Source of the DNA: Stanieria cyanosphaera PCC 7437
GTDB taxonomy: Bacteria > Cyanobacteriota > Cyanobacteriia > Cyanobacteriales > Xenococcaceae
Direction of reading: 5' to 3'
Assembly (NCBI RefSeq): GCF_000317575.1
Contig: NC_019748.1
Span: 4,360,501 to 4,424,500 of the forward strand
Length of the DNA: 64,000 nucleotides
Shown: one piece after another, positions 55,206-63,382 of the stretch
How positions within the stretch are numbered: position 1 is the stretch's first letter
Layout of the letters: each line of letters opens with the position of its first letter
Notes under the pieces: model-generated
The model's database searches: none
The model's input: only the letters and a program-made list of their open reading frames with translations
Told to the model about the DNA's origin: nothing
Program-made: the position numbers and the translations under genes

Positions 55206-56048
55206 ATGAAAAAACTGCTCAGTCTGTTATTGCTGTTGATTTTGGCTGTAGTTGGGAGTTTGGTAGTTGAAAACCATGAGGTTTATTCTCAAACCGAGCC
55301 TCCAATAGAGCAAAGAATTGATTTTAAGCGTCATTTTGATGATTTAGGCGTAAATGGCTCGATTATCATTTATGACCTCCAAAGCGATCGCTTTTATCAA
55401 CATAATCCTCGTCGCAATAACACCGCGTTTCTTCCTGCTTCAACTTATAAAATTCCTAATTCTTTGATCGCTTTAGAAACTGGCGCAATCAAAGATGATG
55501 TTGCCGTTTTGACATGGGATGGCATTGAAAAAGGTTTGAATGGTTCTCCTTTGAAAGAATGGAATCAAGATTTAAATATTCGTCTTGCTTATAAGTATTC
55601 GGCAGTTTGGTTTTATCAAGTGCTGGCGCGTAAAATTGGGCATCAAAGGATGCAAGATTTTGTTAATCAAATTCAATACGGCAATCAAAACATTGGTGCA
55701 GAAGAATATATTGATAACTTTTGGCTAGATGGAGAATTAAGAATTACTCCTCAACAGCAAATTGCCTTTCTTCGTCGTCTTTACCAAAATGATTTGCCTT
55801 TTTCCCAAAAAACTATTGATTTGGTCAAAGACATTATGATTGCCGAACAAACACCCGATTATATTCTTCGGGCAAAAACAGGATGGGCCACTTCTGTAAC
55901 ACCTAATATTGGTTGGTATGTGGGATATTTAGAACAAAACGACCAAGTTTATTTCTTTGCTACCAATCTCGATCTGAATTCAGAAACCGATCCAGCAGTA
56001 AGGCTAGAAGTTACGAGACTGTGTTTACAGGATTTAGGTCTTCTGTAA
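55206..56048 (+). CDS. Class D (OXA-type) beta-lactamase
   Basis: From ATG 55206, 280 residues with a signal peptide (MKKLLSLLLLLILAVVGSLV). All class D active-site motifs are intact: S79-T-Y-K82, S132-A-V, the QYGN box (YGN) and K-T-G in RAKTGWAT. The FWLDGELRITPQQQIAFLRRL segment is the usual omega-loop region with its Trp. The fold also occurs in BlaR1/MecR1 sensors, but no sensor domains are attached. Periplasmic location. Two unrelated gene fragments lie directly downstream, so the locus has a history of rearrangement. Hydrolytic range cannot be predicted. Confidence 0.92.
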   Translation: MKKLLSLLLLLILAVVGSLVVENHEVYSQTEPPIEQRIDFKRHFDDLGVNGSIIIYDLQSDRFYQHNPRRNNTAFLPASTYKIPNSLIALETGAIKDDVAVLTWDGIEKGLNGSPLKEWNQDLNIRLAYKYSAVWFYQVLARKIGHQRMQDFVNQIQYGNQNIGAEEYIDNFWLDGELRITPQQQIAFLRRLYQNDLPFSQKTIDLVKDIMIAEQTPDYILRAKTGWATSVTPNIGWYVGYLEQNDQVYFFATNLDLNSETDPAVRLEVTRLCLQDLGLL

Positions 56049-56076
56049 TTTGTGTCTTTAATGCTGATATTTATTA

Positions 56077-56208
56077 TTAGAGCTTTTTTAAGTATTTAGC
56101 AACTGGAAATAATCGAAAACTTGCTTTTTCATAAGTGTGACGTGCTGCGGAATGACCAGGATCACCTCCAGTCTCAACCATAGCAACAGACATCCCAACT
56201 TCTTTCAT
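56077..56208 (-). pseudogene. C-terminal fragment of a GNAT acetyltransferase
   Basis: The 43 codons from ATG 56208 read as the last part of a GNAT N-acetyltransferase: VGMSVAMVETGGDPGH, ARHTYEKASFRLFPVAKY. The GGDPGHxxARxTYEKAxF string is a recognisable family ending. The frame stays open a few codons upstream (TRLKQ), but the acetyl-CoA-binding body is missing because unrelated sequence starts there. No such gene is found elsewhere in the window. Confidence 0.75.
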
Positions 56209-56213
56209 CTGTT

Positions 56214-56525
56214 TTAGTCTGGTGGAGTCATGGTTATAGTTTTGCCCAATTACAAGAAATTAGTTCGGCAATTTTATCTCATTCTGCTGATGCTAATACT
56301 ACTGCGATTTATCAACAAGCAACTACCTTAACTTTGGCTACTATTGTTGCCTGTCAAGATGGTAATGTTTCTGCTTGTCGTTCAGAAAAAGTTTCTATTT
56401 TTAAATTAGGTTTTTTCAGTAATCGTTTAATTTGGATTGGTATTCTAACTGAATGGATTTTGATTTTAAGTATTATTTATTTCAAACCTTTGATTAATAA
56501 TAAATATCGAAAAGTGTCAAAATAG
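56214..56525 (+). pseudogene. C-terminal fragment of a P-type cation ATPase
   Basis: In the frame ending at 56525, about 100 codons read as the end of a P-type ATPase: YQQATTLTLATIVACQDGNV, CRSEKVSIFKLGFFSNRLIW and a final membrane segment EWILILSIIYF. The A-x-T-x-T-x-A-Q/D-x-x-N-x-x-x-CR pattern belongs to the cation-ATPase C-terminal domain. The pump's phosphorylation, nucleotide and earlier membrane parts are absent. The 5' end abuts the oppositely oriented GNAT fragment. Confidence 0.75.
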
Positions 56526-56547
56526 GGTTAGGATTAAATCATTATAT

Positions 56548-57432
56548 TTAATAACCAAAAAGCTCATAAATAGCTTGTTCTGGATCGCTTTGTTTAACCA
56601 AAGATTCTCCGATTAACACTGCATTTGCTCCTGCTTCTTTGACAAAATTCAAATCTTCTGAATTATGCAATCCTGATTCACTAACTATTAATATATTTCG
56701 TGAATTAATAACTTCTTTTCTAGATTTTAAAAGCTCATTAGTAGTTTGTAAACTAACAGTAAAATTTTCTAAATTGCGATTATTAATACCAATTAAATCG
56801 ACTTCTTCAATTGCTAAAACTCGGTCTAATTCTGCCAAAGTATGAACTTCAATCAAGGCAGTCATACCTAAAGCTTTAATGATTTTAGTAAAATATTTTA
56901 AATCTTGATTTGATAAAATTGCAGCAATTAAAAGAACCGCATCCGCTCCTTTAGCACGAGCAAAATAAATTTGATAAGGATAAATAATAAATTCCTTACA
57001 AAGTAAAGGTAAATCTATTTCTTGTCTAACTAAACTGAGATTGTCAAAACTACCTTGAAAAAACTTTTCATCAGTTAAAACCGAAAGACAACTTGCCCCA
57101 CCAGCTTGATAAGCTTTTGCGATCGCAACAGGATTAAAATCTTCTTTAATTACTCCTTTAGAAGGGGAAGCTTTTTTAACTTCAGCAATTAAAGCAGGAT
57201 CAGTTTTGCCATTTTTTAAAGCAGCTAAAAAATTATTCGGTGGCGCTACAGTAGCTACTTGCTGACGTAATTCTAATAAAGGCAAGCGATCGCGCATTTT
57301 TGCTACTTCAGTTTCTTTATACCACACAATCTCTTCTAAAATATGACGCGGTTTGGCATCGGGAAGATTGGCTTGATAAATTACTTCTCCTGTATTGACT
57401 TGAGGGTTTGGATTAATTCTTCTAATTTGCAT
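56548..57432 (-). CDS. trpC: Indole-3-glycerol-phosphate synthase
   Basis: A 294-residue TrpC with a 30-residue N-terminal extension common in cyanobacteria. The (beta/alpha)8 barrel motifs are clear: [15 protein letters not shown] (catalytic Lys), [48 protein letters not shown] (in parts), [21 protein letters not shown], and [12 protein letters not shown] with AVLIGESL. It closes the indole ring in tryptophan synthesis. lpdA lies upstream on the same strand, 67 bp away with a palindrome between. Confidence 0.96.
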   Translation of the reverse strand: MQIRRINPNPQVNTGEVIYQANLPDAKPRHILEEIVWYKETEVAKMRDRLPLLELRQQVATVAPPNNFLAALKNGKTDPALIAEVKKASPSKGVIKEDFNPVAIAKAYQAGGASCLSVLTDEKFFQGSFDNLSLVRQEIDLPLLCKEFIIYPYQIYFARAKGADAVLLIAAILSNQDLKYFTKIIKALGMTALIEVHTLAELDRVLAIEEVDLIGINNRNLENFTVSLQTTNELLKSRKEVINSRNILIVSESGLHNSEDLNFVKEAGANAVLIGESLVKQSDPEQAIYELFGY

Positions 57433-57468
57433 TTGTTTCTAAAATATTGATCATTAATTAAATTTAAT

Positions 57469-57488
57469 GGGCGTTTAGCCAAACGCCC
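57469..57488. repeat. GC-rich palindrome between lpdA and trpC
   Basis: GGGCGTTT-AGCC-AAACGCCC, a perfect 8-bp stem with no clear T-run. It looks like a dispersed cyanobacterial palindrome and may attenuate read-through from lpdA. Confidence 0.6.
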
Positions 57489-57499
57489 CTACAGATTTA

Positions 57500-58933
57500 C
57501 TACACACCAACTACCTGGGCGCGTTTGTATGCCTCATCTAAAATTTCGGAAAGGGTAGGATGGGTATGAACATTAAAAGCAAGATTTTGAACAGATTCTC
57601 GTTTCGCGATCGCATTAGCAGCTTCTTGAATCAAATCGGAAGCATGAATCCCAATAATATGTACACCCAATAATTCACCAGTATCCTTACGATAAATTAT
57701 TTTTGCCATCCCTTCGGTTTCCCCTTCCGCTAAAGCTTTAGAATTACCTTTATAGTAAGTTTTAGCAGTAGCAACGGTAAATCCTTCTTGTTGACCTAAT
57801 TCTTTCGCTTGAGTTTCAGTCAAACCAACATAACTAATTTCGGGATGGGTAAAAGCTGCTGCAGGTATACAACGATAATCAATTTCTTTCGTTCTACCAC
57901 AGATATTTTCTACTGCTACTACACCTTGTCCAGAAGCAGCATGAGCCAACATCATCTTACCAGTCGCGTCGCCTACAGCCCAAAGATGAGAGATAGGTTC
58001 ACCATCTCGAATGACTTGCATTTTATCATTAACAGGAATAAAACCACGTCTGTCAATTTCTACTGCCAGAGATTCTAAGCCTAAGTTTTTCGTGGCAGGA
58101 ATTCTTCCTGTAGCTACCAAACAAGCATCTACTTCTAAAACTTCAATAACTTCTTTGGTTTTAGCATCTGTTAATTCGATTACTACTGGTGTCCCTGGAG
58201 TAACCTTAGTCGCGAATACTCCCGTATAGGTTTCAATATCACGAGGATTAATTAAAACTCGTTGAGCAATTTTAGCAATTTCGGGGTCAAAACCAGGCAT
58301 TAAATTATCTAATGCCTCAATCATCGTTACTTCGCATCCCAAGGCAGTATAAACATCAGAAAACTCCAAACCGATGTAACCACTACCAATAATTGCAATC
58401 CAGTTGGGTAAAGATTCTAATTTAACCGCCTGATCGCTAGTAAAAACCGTTTTCCCGTCTATTTCAATTCCTGGAGGTACAAAAGGAATCGAACCAGGGC
58501 AAAGCATAATATCTTTAGCAGTAAAAGTTTTCTCCCCTTGATCCGTTGCCACAGTCACCTTTTGTTTACCAGCAACTTTACCCCAACCGCGAATAATATC
58601 TACTTTCAGGCGAGTCAAACTATTAGTTAAATCATTTTGAATTTTACTAACTAAATCCAACGCATGGGCTGCAATAGTTCCTCTGTCAAACTGTACTCCT
58701 TCCACCTCAATACCCAAATCCTTAAGATGATGGGTATCTTTAAACTCTCTAACTCTCCCAGAAGCAGCTAGTAAAGCTTTAGAAGGGATACAACCACGAT
58801 TAACACAAGTACCGCCCATATCTCCAGCTTCAATAATCGCTGTTTTCAAGCCACATTTAACTGCGTGTAAAGCTGCACCATGTCCGCCAACACCAGCACC
58901 AATAATAATTAAATCGTAATCAAATTCGCTCAT
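57500..58933 (-). CDS. lpdA: Dihydrolipoyl dehydrogenase (E3)
   Basis: The start is put at the ATG at 58933 ([12 protein letters not shown]); a start nine codons earlier is possible. The 477-residue flavoenzyme has FAD motif [13 protein letters not shown], redox-active disulphide [16 protein letters not shown] motif [16 protein letters not shown], the second FAD motif [16 protein letters not shown] and the C-terminal HxxxxE pair in [15 protein letters not shown]. It serves pyruvate dehydrogenase and the glycine cleavage system. Length and motifs are complete. Confidence 0.96.
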   Translation of the reverse strand: MSEFDYDLIIIGAGVGGHGAALHAVKCGLKTAIIEAGDMGGTCVNRGCIPSKALLAASGRVREFKDTHHLKDLGIEVEGVQFDRGTIAAHALDLVSKIQNDLTNSLTRLKVDIIRGWGKVAGKQKVTVATDQGEKTFTAKDIMLCPGSIPFVPPGIEIDGKTVFTSDQAVKLESLPNWIAIIGSGYIGLEFSDVYTALGCEVTMIEALDNLMPGFDPEIAKIAQRVLINPRDIETYTGVFATKVTPGTPVVIELTDAKTKEVIEVLEVDACLVATGRIPATKNLGLESLAVEIDRRGFIPVNDKMQVIRDGEPISHLWAVGDATGKMMLAHAASGQGVVAVENICGRTKEIDYRCIPAAAFTHPEISYVGLTETQAKELGQQEGFTVATAKTYYKGNSKALAEGETEGMAKIIYRKDTGELLGVHIIGIHASDLIQEAANAIAKRESVQNLAFNVHTHPTLSEILDEAYKRAQVVGV

Positions 58934-58960
58934 TACTTTTTCTGCTATAGTTTGCTGCAA

Positions 58961-59432
58961 TCTTTTATTTTAGTGTCACGCGGTACACCCAAGTTGAACT
59001 CGGGTGTCTGCGCTAACTCGTCATTCCACCAGTCAAAAGTACTCCGCCCTGAAATGATAGGGACAGACCCAGAAATTAGCTTATTTTTAAGTTAAATTAG
59101 TTTTGATTTTTTTTCTAATCAAAAAATTCTGGTTTGGTAAAGGTGGTCACAATCTAGAAGAATTGCTCAAAATTAACCTTATTGCTTCACTTAACTTCAT
59201 TTTTTGCTCTATTTTTGAGAAGAATAAAACCTATCTAGTCAAAAAGCAAAGCTGGTAAACGCCATCGAATCTGATCAATTAAACGTTTTAGCTCATTGGT
59301 GAGAAAGAATTTCACTGTAGTAATCTTATTGGGTATTTTGGGTAAATTAAGTTTAGATCAAACCTATATTTCGTTTTATAAAAATTTCTACCTAAATTAA
59401 ACTAAAGCTTTTCTGGGAGTGTACCGCTAAGG
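58961..59432. other. Long intergenic region between divergent genes
   Basis: A hairpin ACACCC...GGGTGT sits at 58985-59007 within a GC-rich block. The remaining 400 bp are AT-rich leader sequence. A 26-codon minus-strand frame (59235-59315) is noted but not supported as a gene. Confidence 0.55.
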
Positions 59433-60638
59433 ATGTCCTCTTACAACAATCAATCTTCCAATCAAAATCCCAATTTTGTCGACAACTTTTCCGATCATCA
59501 AATCAAATCTTTAAATTTAGATATAAATAAGATTTTTGAGTTAATTAGCCTGATCTTACCTTTAGAATGTTGCCTTCACTATCAAGTTTTACCTCTTCAG
59601 CTTCAAAATCAACATCTAACTTTAGGAATGGTCAATCTTGAAGATGAATCTGCACTCAATTTTATTGGTTTAATTATTAATTCTCTAGGTTATACTCTAC
59701 AAACGAAAGAAATTGCCTATGATGAGCATCAATCAATTTTAGCAGCCTATCTAAAAGCTAATCCTGAAAATCAAAAAAAATCAAAAGCTAGAAAATTAGA
59801 CCGCAATTCTAAGCTAACTGTGATGACTTCTTTTTCTGAGCAAAATTATTTAATTAATTCTGATTCTAAGTTGACTGTAGCTGATACTTCTGAAAACTTA
59901 AATAATTCTTTTAATTCTGACTATAAACCAACCTTGGCAGAAAATCCACCAGAAAATAAACCCGAGCATTCTAATTCTAATCTCCACGAAAGAGCAACTT
60001 TAATCGTAGATCAACCAGAAGATCATAATCTTCAATCAAACCTAAAACCTCAAAAATCAGCCAATAATTTAGACATAGAACCTCAACATTTATCAGAATC
60101 AGCAGATTTTTTAGCTAATTTAACTCCTCAGCAACTTTGGCAAGAGTTATTAGCCCGAATTTTAAACGGAGGAATTGGTAGACTTTTTTTAGAAAGATAT
60201 CCAGAATATGGCAGAATTATTTGGGGACAAGATGGAGTAGTTCAATCTTCATTAAATGAAGTATCGATTCAAGTTTTTCAAGCTATTATCAACCAAATTA
60301 AAGCTTTAGCTAAACTGCCTCCTATACCTGTAGATAAACGCAAAAAAGTCGCCATAGAAAAATATTATCAACACGAACGTTTATTATTACGTTTAGAAGT
60401 TTTCCCTGGTCAATGTGGAGAAGAATTAACTTTACAAGTTTTACGTAGTCAAGCTCTTCAATATTATGAACAGAAACAAATCAAAAAGATGACCGAACAG
60501 GCTATAAGTTTGGCAGAACAATTAGAAAAAACTTTAAAGAGAATTACTGCTTGTGCCACTTCTAGTGAGCTTGAAGATTGGCAAAATATTATAGAAATGC
60601 AGCAAGTAATTATCCGAAAAATGAAGTTATTAAAATAA
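59433..60638 (+). CDS. PilB/GspE-like protein lacking the ATPase core
   Basis: A 401-residue protein. Residues about 30-110 resemble the N-terminal MshEN-type domain of PilB/GspE (LECCLHYQVLPLQLQNQHLTLGMVNLEDESALNFI, in parts). A low-complexity linker (about 115-220) has four short Thr-centred motifs (SKLTVMT, SKLTVAD, KPTLAEN, RATLIVD). Residues about 230-345 resemble the domain just before the motor of GspE (GRIIWGQDGVV, IINQIKALAKLPPIPVDKRKK, RLEVFPGQCGEELTLQVLR). It then ends in a coiled coil: no Walker A, Asp box, Walker B or Cys zinc finger follows. It may regulate the pilus motor or bind cyclic di-GMP as MshEN domains can. It stands alone. Confidence 0.6.
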   Translation: MSSYNNQSSNQNPNFVDNFSDHQIKSLNLDINKIFELISLILPLECCLHYQVLPLQLQNQHLTLGMVNLEDESALNFIGLIINSLGYTLQTKEIAYDEHQSILAAYLKANPENQKKSKARKLDRNSKLTVMTSFSEQNYLINSDSKLTVADTSENLNNSFNSDYKPTLAENPPENKPEHSNSNLHERATLIVDQPEDHNLQSNLKPQKSANNLDIEPQHLSESADFLANLTPQQLWQELLARILNGGIGRLFLERYPEYGRIIWGQDGVVQSSLNEVSIQVFQAIINQIKALAKLPPIPVDKRKKVAIEKYYQHERLLLRLEVFPGQCGEELTLQVLRSQALQYYEQKQIKKMTEQAISLAEQLEKTLKRITACATSSELEDWQNIIEMQQVIIRKMKLLK

Positions 60639-60639
60639 T

Positions 60640-60673
60640 CAATAAAATAATCCCCAGAATTAATTCGTGGGGA
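60640..60673 (-). terminator. Terminator between convergent PilB-like gene and curT
   Basis: TCCCCA and TGGGGA close a stem with an inner GAATT/AATTC pairing. On the minus strand TTATTTTATT follows, so it fits curT best. Confidence 0.5.
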
Positions 60674-60756
60674 CTAAAAAATTTTGAACAGAATTTCCCA
60701 ATTAATGTAGTTTAAGTCTGGTTAGATTTTTATCTACATTTATGGAAAAATGCTAC

Positions 60757-61185
60757 TTATATGTTGGTGGTTTCATTGCCCAGAACTTGTTTTTTCAAAG
60801 CATCAAATTCAGTAACTAACTCTTGACGAGTAGATTCTTTTAAAAGATACCGATAAACAAACCAACCAGTATAGCCAAGACCAACTAGTTCAAACAAAGG
60901 AGCTAAAAGAGGAATATCATTGATCGCATCAAGGATAGCTAAAGTTAATTTAACTGCTACGATCGCACCAAACAATAATCCTAAATTAATCAGAAGTTTT
61001 CTGTTATCTGAGATAAACTCTCCTAGATAATCATATAACTTTGATAAGAAATCACTCCCTACTTCGATCCATTCTTGCCAGGGTTTATCTGCTGGTGAGG
61101 GCTTCGCGGGAGCAATCATTCCAGCTGTTTCAGTATTAAAACCAGAAGGGTTTTGCACATCTATTTTTTGAGCTTCAGATTCCAT
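60757..61185 (-). CDS. curT: CAAD-domain thylakoid curvature protein (CurT-like)
   Basis: The start is put at ATG 61185, eight bases after an AAGGAG Shine-Dalgarno; an earlier in-frame start adds ten residues. The 142-residue protein has a disordered Pro/Lys N-terminus, an amphipathic helix (SKLYDYLGEFISDNRKLL), two membrane helices (about 68-88 and 93-113 from this start) separated by NDIPLLAPLFELVGLGYTGWFVYRYLL (in parts), and a charged C-terminal helix. This is the CAAD/CURT1 layout. CurT shapes thylakoid margins and biogenesis centres in Synechocystis and affects photosystem II assembly. Confidence 0.9.
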   Translation of the reverse strand: MESEAQKIDVQNPSGFNTETAGMIAPAKPSPADKPWQEWIEVGSDFLSKLYDYLGEFISDNRKLLINLGLLFGAIVAVKLTLAILDAINDIPLLAPLFELVGLGYTGWFVYRYLLKESTRQELVTEFDALKKQVLGNETTNI

Positions 61186-61409
61186 TTTCAGCACTCCTTT
61201 GGTTATATGGAACATTTTATTAGTAGTTAGCTTGCGATCTAAACAATTCGTTGACTAACTTTTGCCCATATTATCAAACACTTCTTCTTGCTTAGTGGCA
61301 TTATCAAAGCAAGTATTAATAGTCCTTAAAAAATCACGAATAGTATTGTACCCGAATCGAACTAAATATTTATCTTTACAGCTTGCTGTAACTGTTTAAC
61401 TGACTTGGG

Positions 61410-62279
61410 TTAAACGGCTACAACTGGCTCTTGCTGCTGCAAAAAAGTAACATTTTGTTGCGAACGACGGCAATAAATTTCGCAAGAGTTGTTTGGACTC
61501 TCAATCAATTTAACTTTATCTAATTCTGCTCCTAAAGTTTGAATGGGCTGTTGTAACAATTGAGTAATATAAACCGCAATATTTTCAGCCGTTGGTACTA
61601 CTTCGGCAAAGTAAGGAATATCTTTGTTGAGAAAAGTATGATCAAAAGGTTCTATTACATAATCATCAATAATTTTTTGTAAAGCTCCTAAATCAACTAG
61701 CATACCAGTACGTTGATCGATTTCTCCTGTTACTGTAACCTCTAGATGATAATTGTGTCCATGACCGTTAGGACGAGCGCATTTGCCGTATATTTCGGTA
61801 TTTTCTTCAAAGCTGAGGTTAGGTAAAGCCAAGCGATGAGCAGCACTAAAATGAGTTTTAACAGTTAAAGACGCTTCCATATCGTTTCCTTGATAATCTG
61901 CCCAGAGTTCGGGATGTTCAAATAATTGAATATTGACTAAAGGTAAATAAGGTGCTAATTTTTGCCAGATGACTCGGGCAATATTTTCTGTAGTAGGTAG
62001 AGTTTGTTGAAATTCTGACCAAACTTCATTTAAATAAGCGTAGTCTAACTGACTAGTCACTTCTTTTTTGATAACTTGTTTGACATGAGATAGATTTTGT
62101 ACCATCCCATAGCGGTCTAATTCTCCTTTAAGAGACACATAAAGAACATAGTTATGTCCATGCCCAGGAAAACGACTACAAGCCCCAAACAAGCGTTGAT
62201 TTTCTTCTGGATTTAGTTCTGGTAACCAATAACGATGACTAGCAGAAAACTTAGCTCGACGGTTAATGATACAAATCAT
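61410..62279 (-). CDS. Tandem 6-pyruvoyl-tetrahydropterin synthase/QueD-family protein
   Basis: A 289-residue protein made of two PTPS domains (about 1-130 and 135-275). Each domain keeps the zinc ligands: His in FSASHRYW / FSAAHRLA and both His of GHGHNY. Each also has a Cys before them (GACSRFPGHGHNY, GKCARPNGHGHNY) and a late Glu (LFEHPELW, LIESPNN). Both halves could therefore be active. QueD makes 6-carboxy-tetrahydropterin for queuosine; other PTPS members make biopterin-type cofactors known as glucosides in cyanobacteria. The enzyme type is uncertain; queA elsewhere in the window makes the queuosine role plausible. Confidence 0.85.
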   Translation of the reverse strand: MICIINRRAKFSASHRYWLPELNPEENQRLFGACSRFPGHGHNYVLYVSLKGELDRYGMVQNLSHVKQVIKKEVTSQLDYAYLNEVWSEFQQTLPTTENIARVIWQKLAPYLPLVNIQLFEHPELWADYQGNDMEASLTVKTHFSAAHRLALPNLSFEENTEIYGKCARPNGHGHNYHLEVTVTGEIDQRTGMLVDLGALQKIIDDYVIEPFDHTFLNKDIPYFAEVVPTAENIAVYITQLLQQPIQTLGAELDKVKLIESPNNSCEIYCRRSQQNVTFLQQQEPVVAV

Positions 62280-62380
62280 TTTTTATATTGCGCGATCGCG
62301 ATTTTATGTAAAGTTAAGTAAATATTCTTCTTTTTCAGGATAAACTAATTTTCAACATAATTTCAGAATCAGTGTTTCAA

Positions 62381-63100
62381 CTAAATTAAAGATTTAATTG
62401 CTTCTTGTGCTTGCCAACGTAATCCTTGAGCAATTCTAAAAATTTCTTGTCCAGTATGAAGATAATGATCGTCGTAGTTGAGAGTAAACCATTCTAATTC
62501 TCTAATCCCATCACCAATCTGAGTAAGGCAATAGTACATATTAGCAGCTACTCCAGCTAATTTAGCAGGATTTGGTTGAGAGCTAAAAATGTTTGAAGCT
62601 TTTTGCCAGTAATTACGACAATTTTCTAAATATTCACAGAAATTATCCATTAATTCTTGGTCGAAAGGATCGGCTGCTAAATAATCGATTTCAGTTTCTA
62701 AAGGATTAATAATTAAACTAATTAAACGATTGATTGGACGATATACTTCTGTGAGCCATTGATGGTATTGTAGTTCTTCTTTTTTGCCTGCTTGTCGATA
62801 ACGTTGATATTGTTGGTTGGCGTGAGTTGTTCTTTCTTGACGATTGATTACGGAATTAAGAGTTTGTCCAGAATCTAGTTCTAGATCGTAAAGACGGCGA
62901 CTTTGGGGGTTACTGAGGATTTCATAGGCAGCATTCAGAGCAATAATTTTATTATGGTCAGCATTCTGATTTTGACTATCTGGATGAAATACTTTCGCTA
63001 AACGTCGATAAGCTTGTTTAATTTCTTGTTGAGTAGCTTTGTCGCTCACTTCAAGAGTTTGATAATGATTTTGGCTTACACCATTTTTTGATAAATTCAT
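62381..63100 (-). CDS. J-domain protein
   Basis: A 239-residue protein with an N-terminal J domain (about 13-75): NHYQTLEVSDKATQQEIKQAYRRLAKVFHPD (in parts), with the HPD motif and the following NAAYEILSNPQSRRLYD. It has no Gly/Phe region, zinc fingers or DnaJ C-terminal domains. The remaining 160 residues are helical and unassigned. It should stimulate a DnaK ATPase for specific clients. It stands alone. Confidence 0.88.
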   Translation of the reverse strand: MNLSKNGVSQNHYQTLEVSDKATQQEIKQAYRRLAKVFHPDSQNQNADHNKIIALNAAYEILSNPQSRRLYDLELDSGQTLNSVINRQERTTHANQQYQRYRQAGKKEELQYHQWLTEVYRPINRLISLIINPLETEIDYLAADPFDQELMDNFCEYLENCRNYWQKASNIFSSQPNPAKLAGVAANMYYCLTQIGDGIRELEWFTLNYDDHYLHTGQEIFRIAQGLRWQAQEAIKSLI

Positions 63101-63382
63101 AAAATAATATCCTGGTAATATTAAAAAGAATTCTTATCATTGAAGTTGTTGCTTGAAACTGCCGATCTATCTTCTTTCTAGCTTTGAGAATCAAACAGGC
63201 ATATTAGATTGTAGCAAGCCTAGTTTTTGTAGCGGTTTTACCGTTTAGAAAAGCCAAAAAAATGATAATTTAGTTGATATTTTGCTTAATTGTTGCGAAA
63301 AAACCGCATAAAAATTAAAATTTCGATTTTTCAGTTGACAATTGCCACCAACGCGATCGCATTACCCAATGACAACAGCATT
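63101..63382. other. Intergenic region, nothing recognised
   Basis: AT-rich leader of the J-domain gene and tail of the hydrolase gene, with one HIP1 site at 63353-63360. No hairpin with a T-run was found. Confidence 0.4.

Noticed and set aside
57469-57488. Palindrome after lpdA as an intrinsic terminator
   Set aside because: The stem is perfect but no T-run follows on either strand; treated as a dispersed repeat.
59235-59315. 26-codon minus-strand frame with a GTG start
   Set aside because: The peptide looks amphipathic and basic but is too short, and there is no independent evidence for it.
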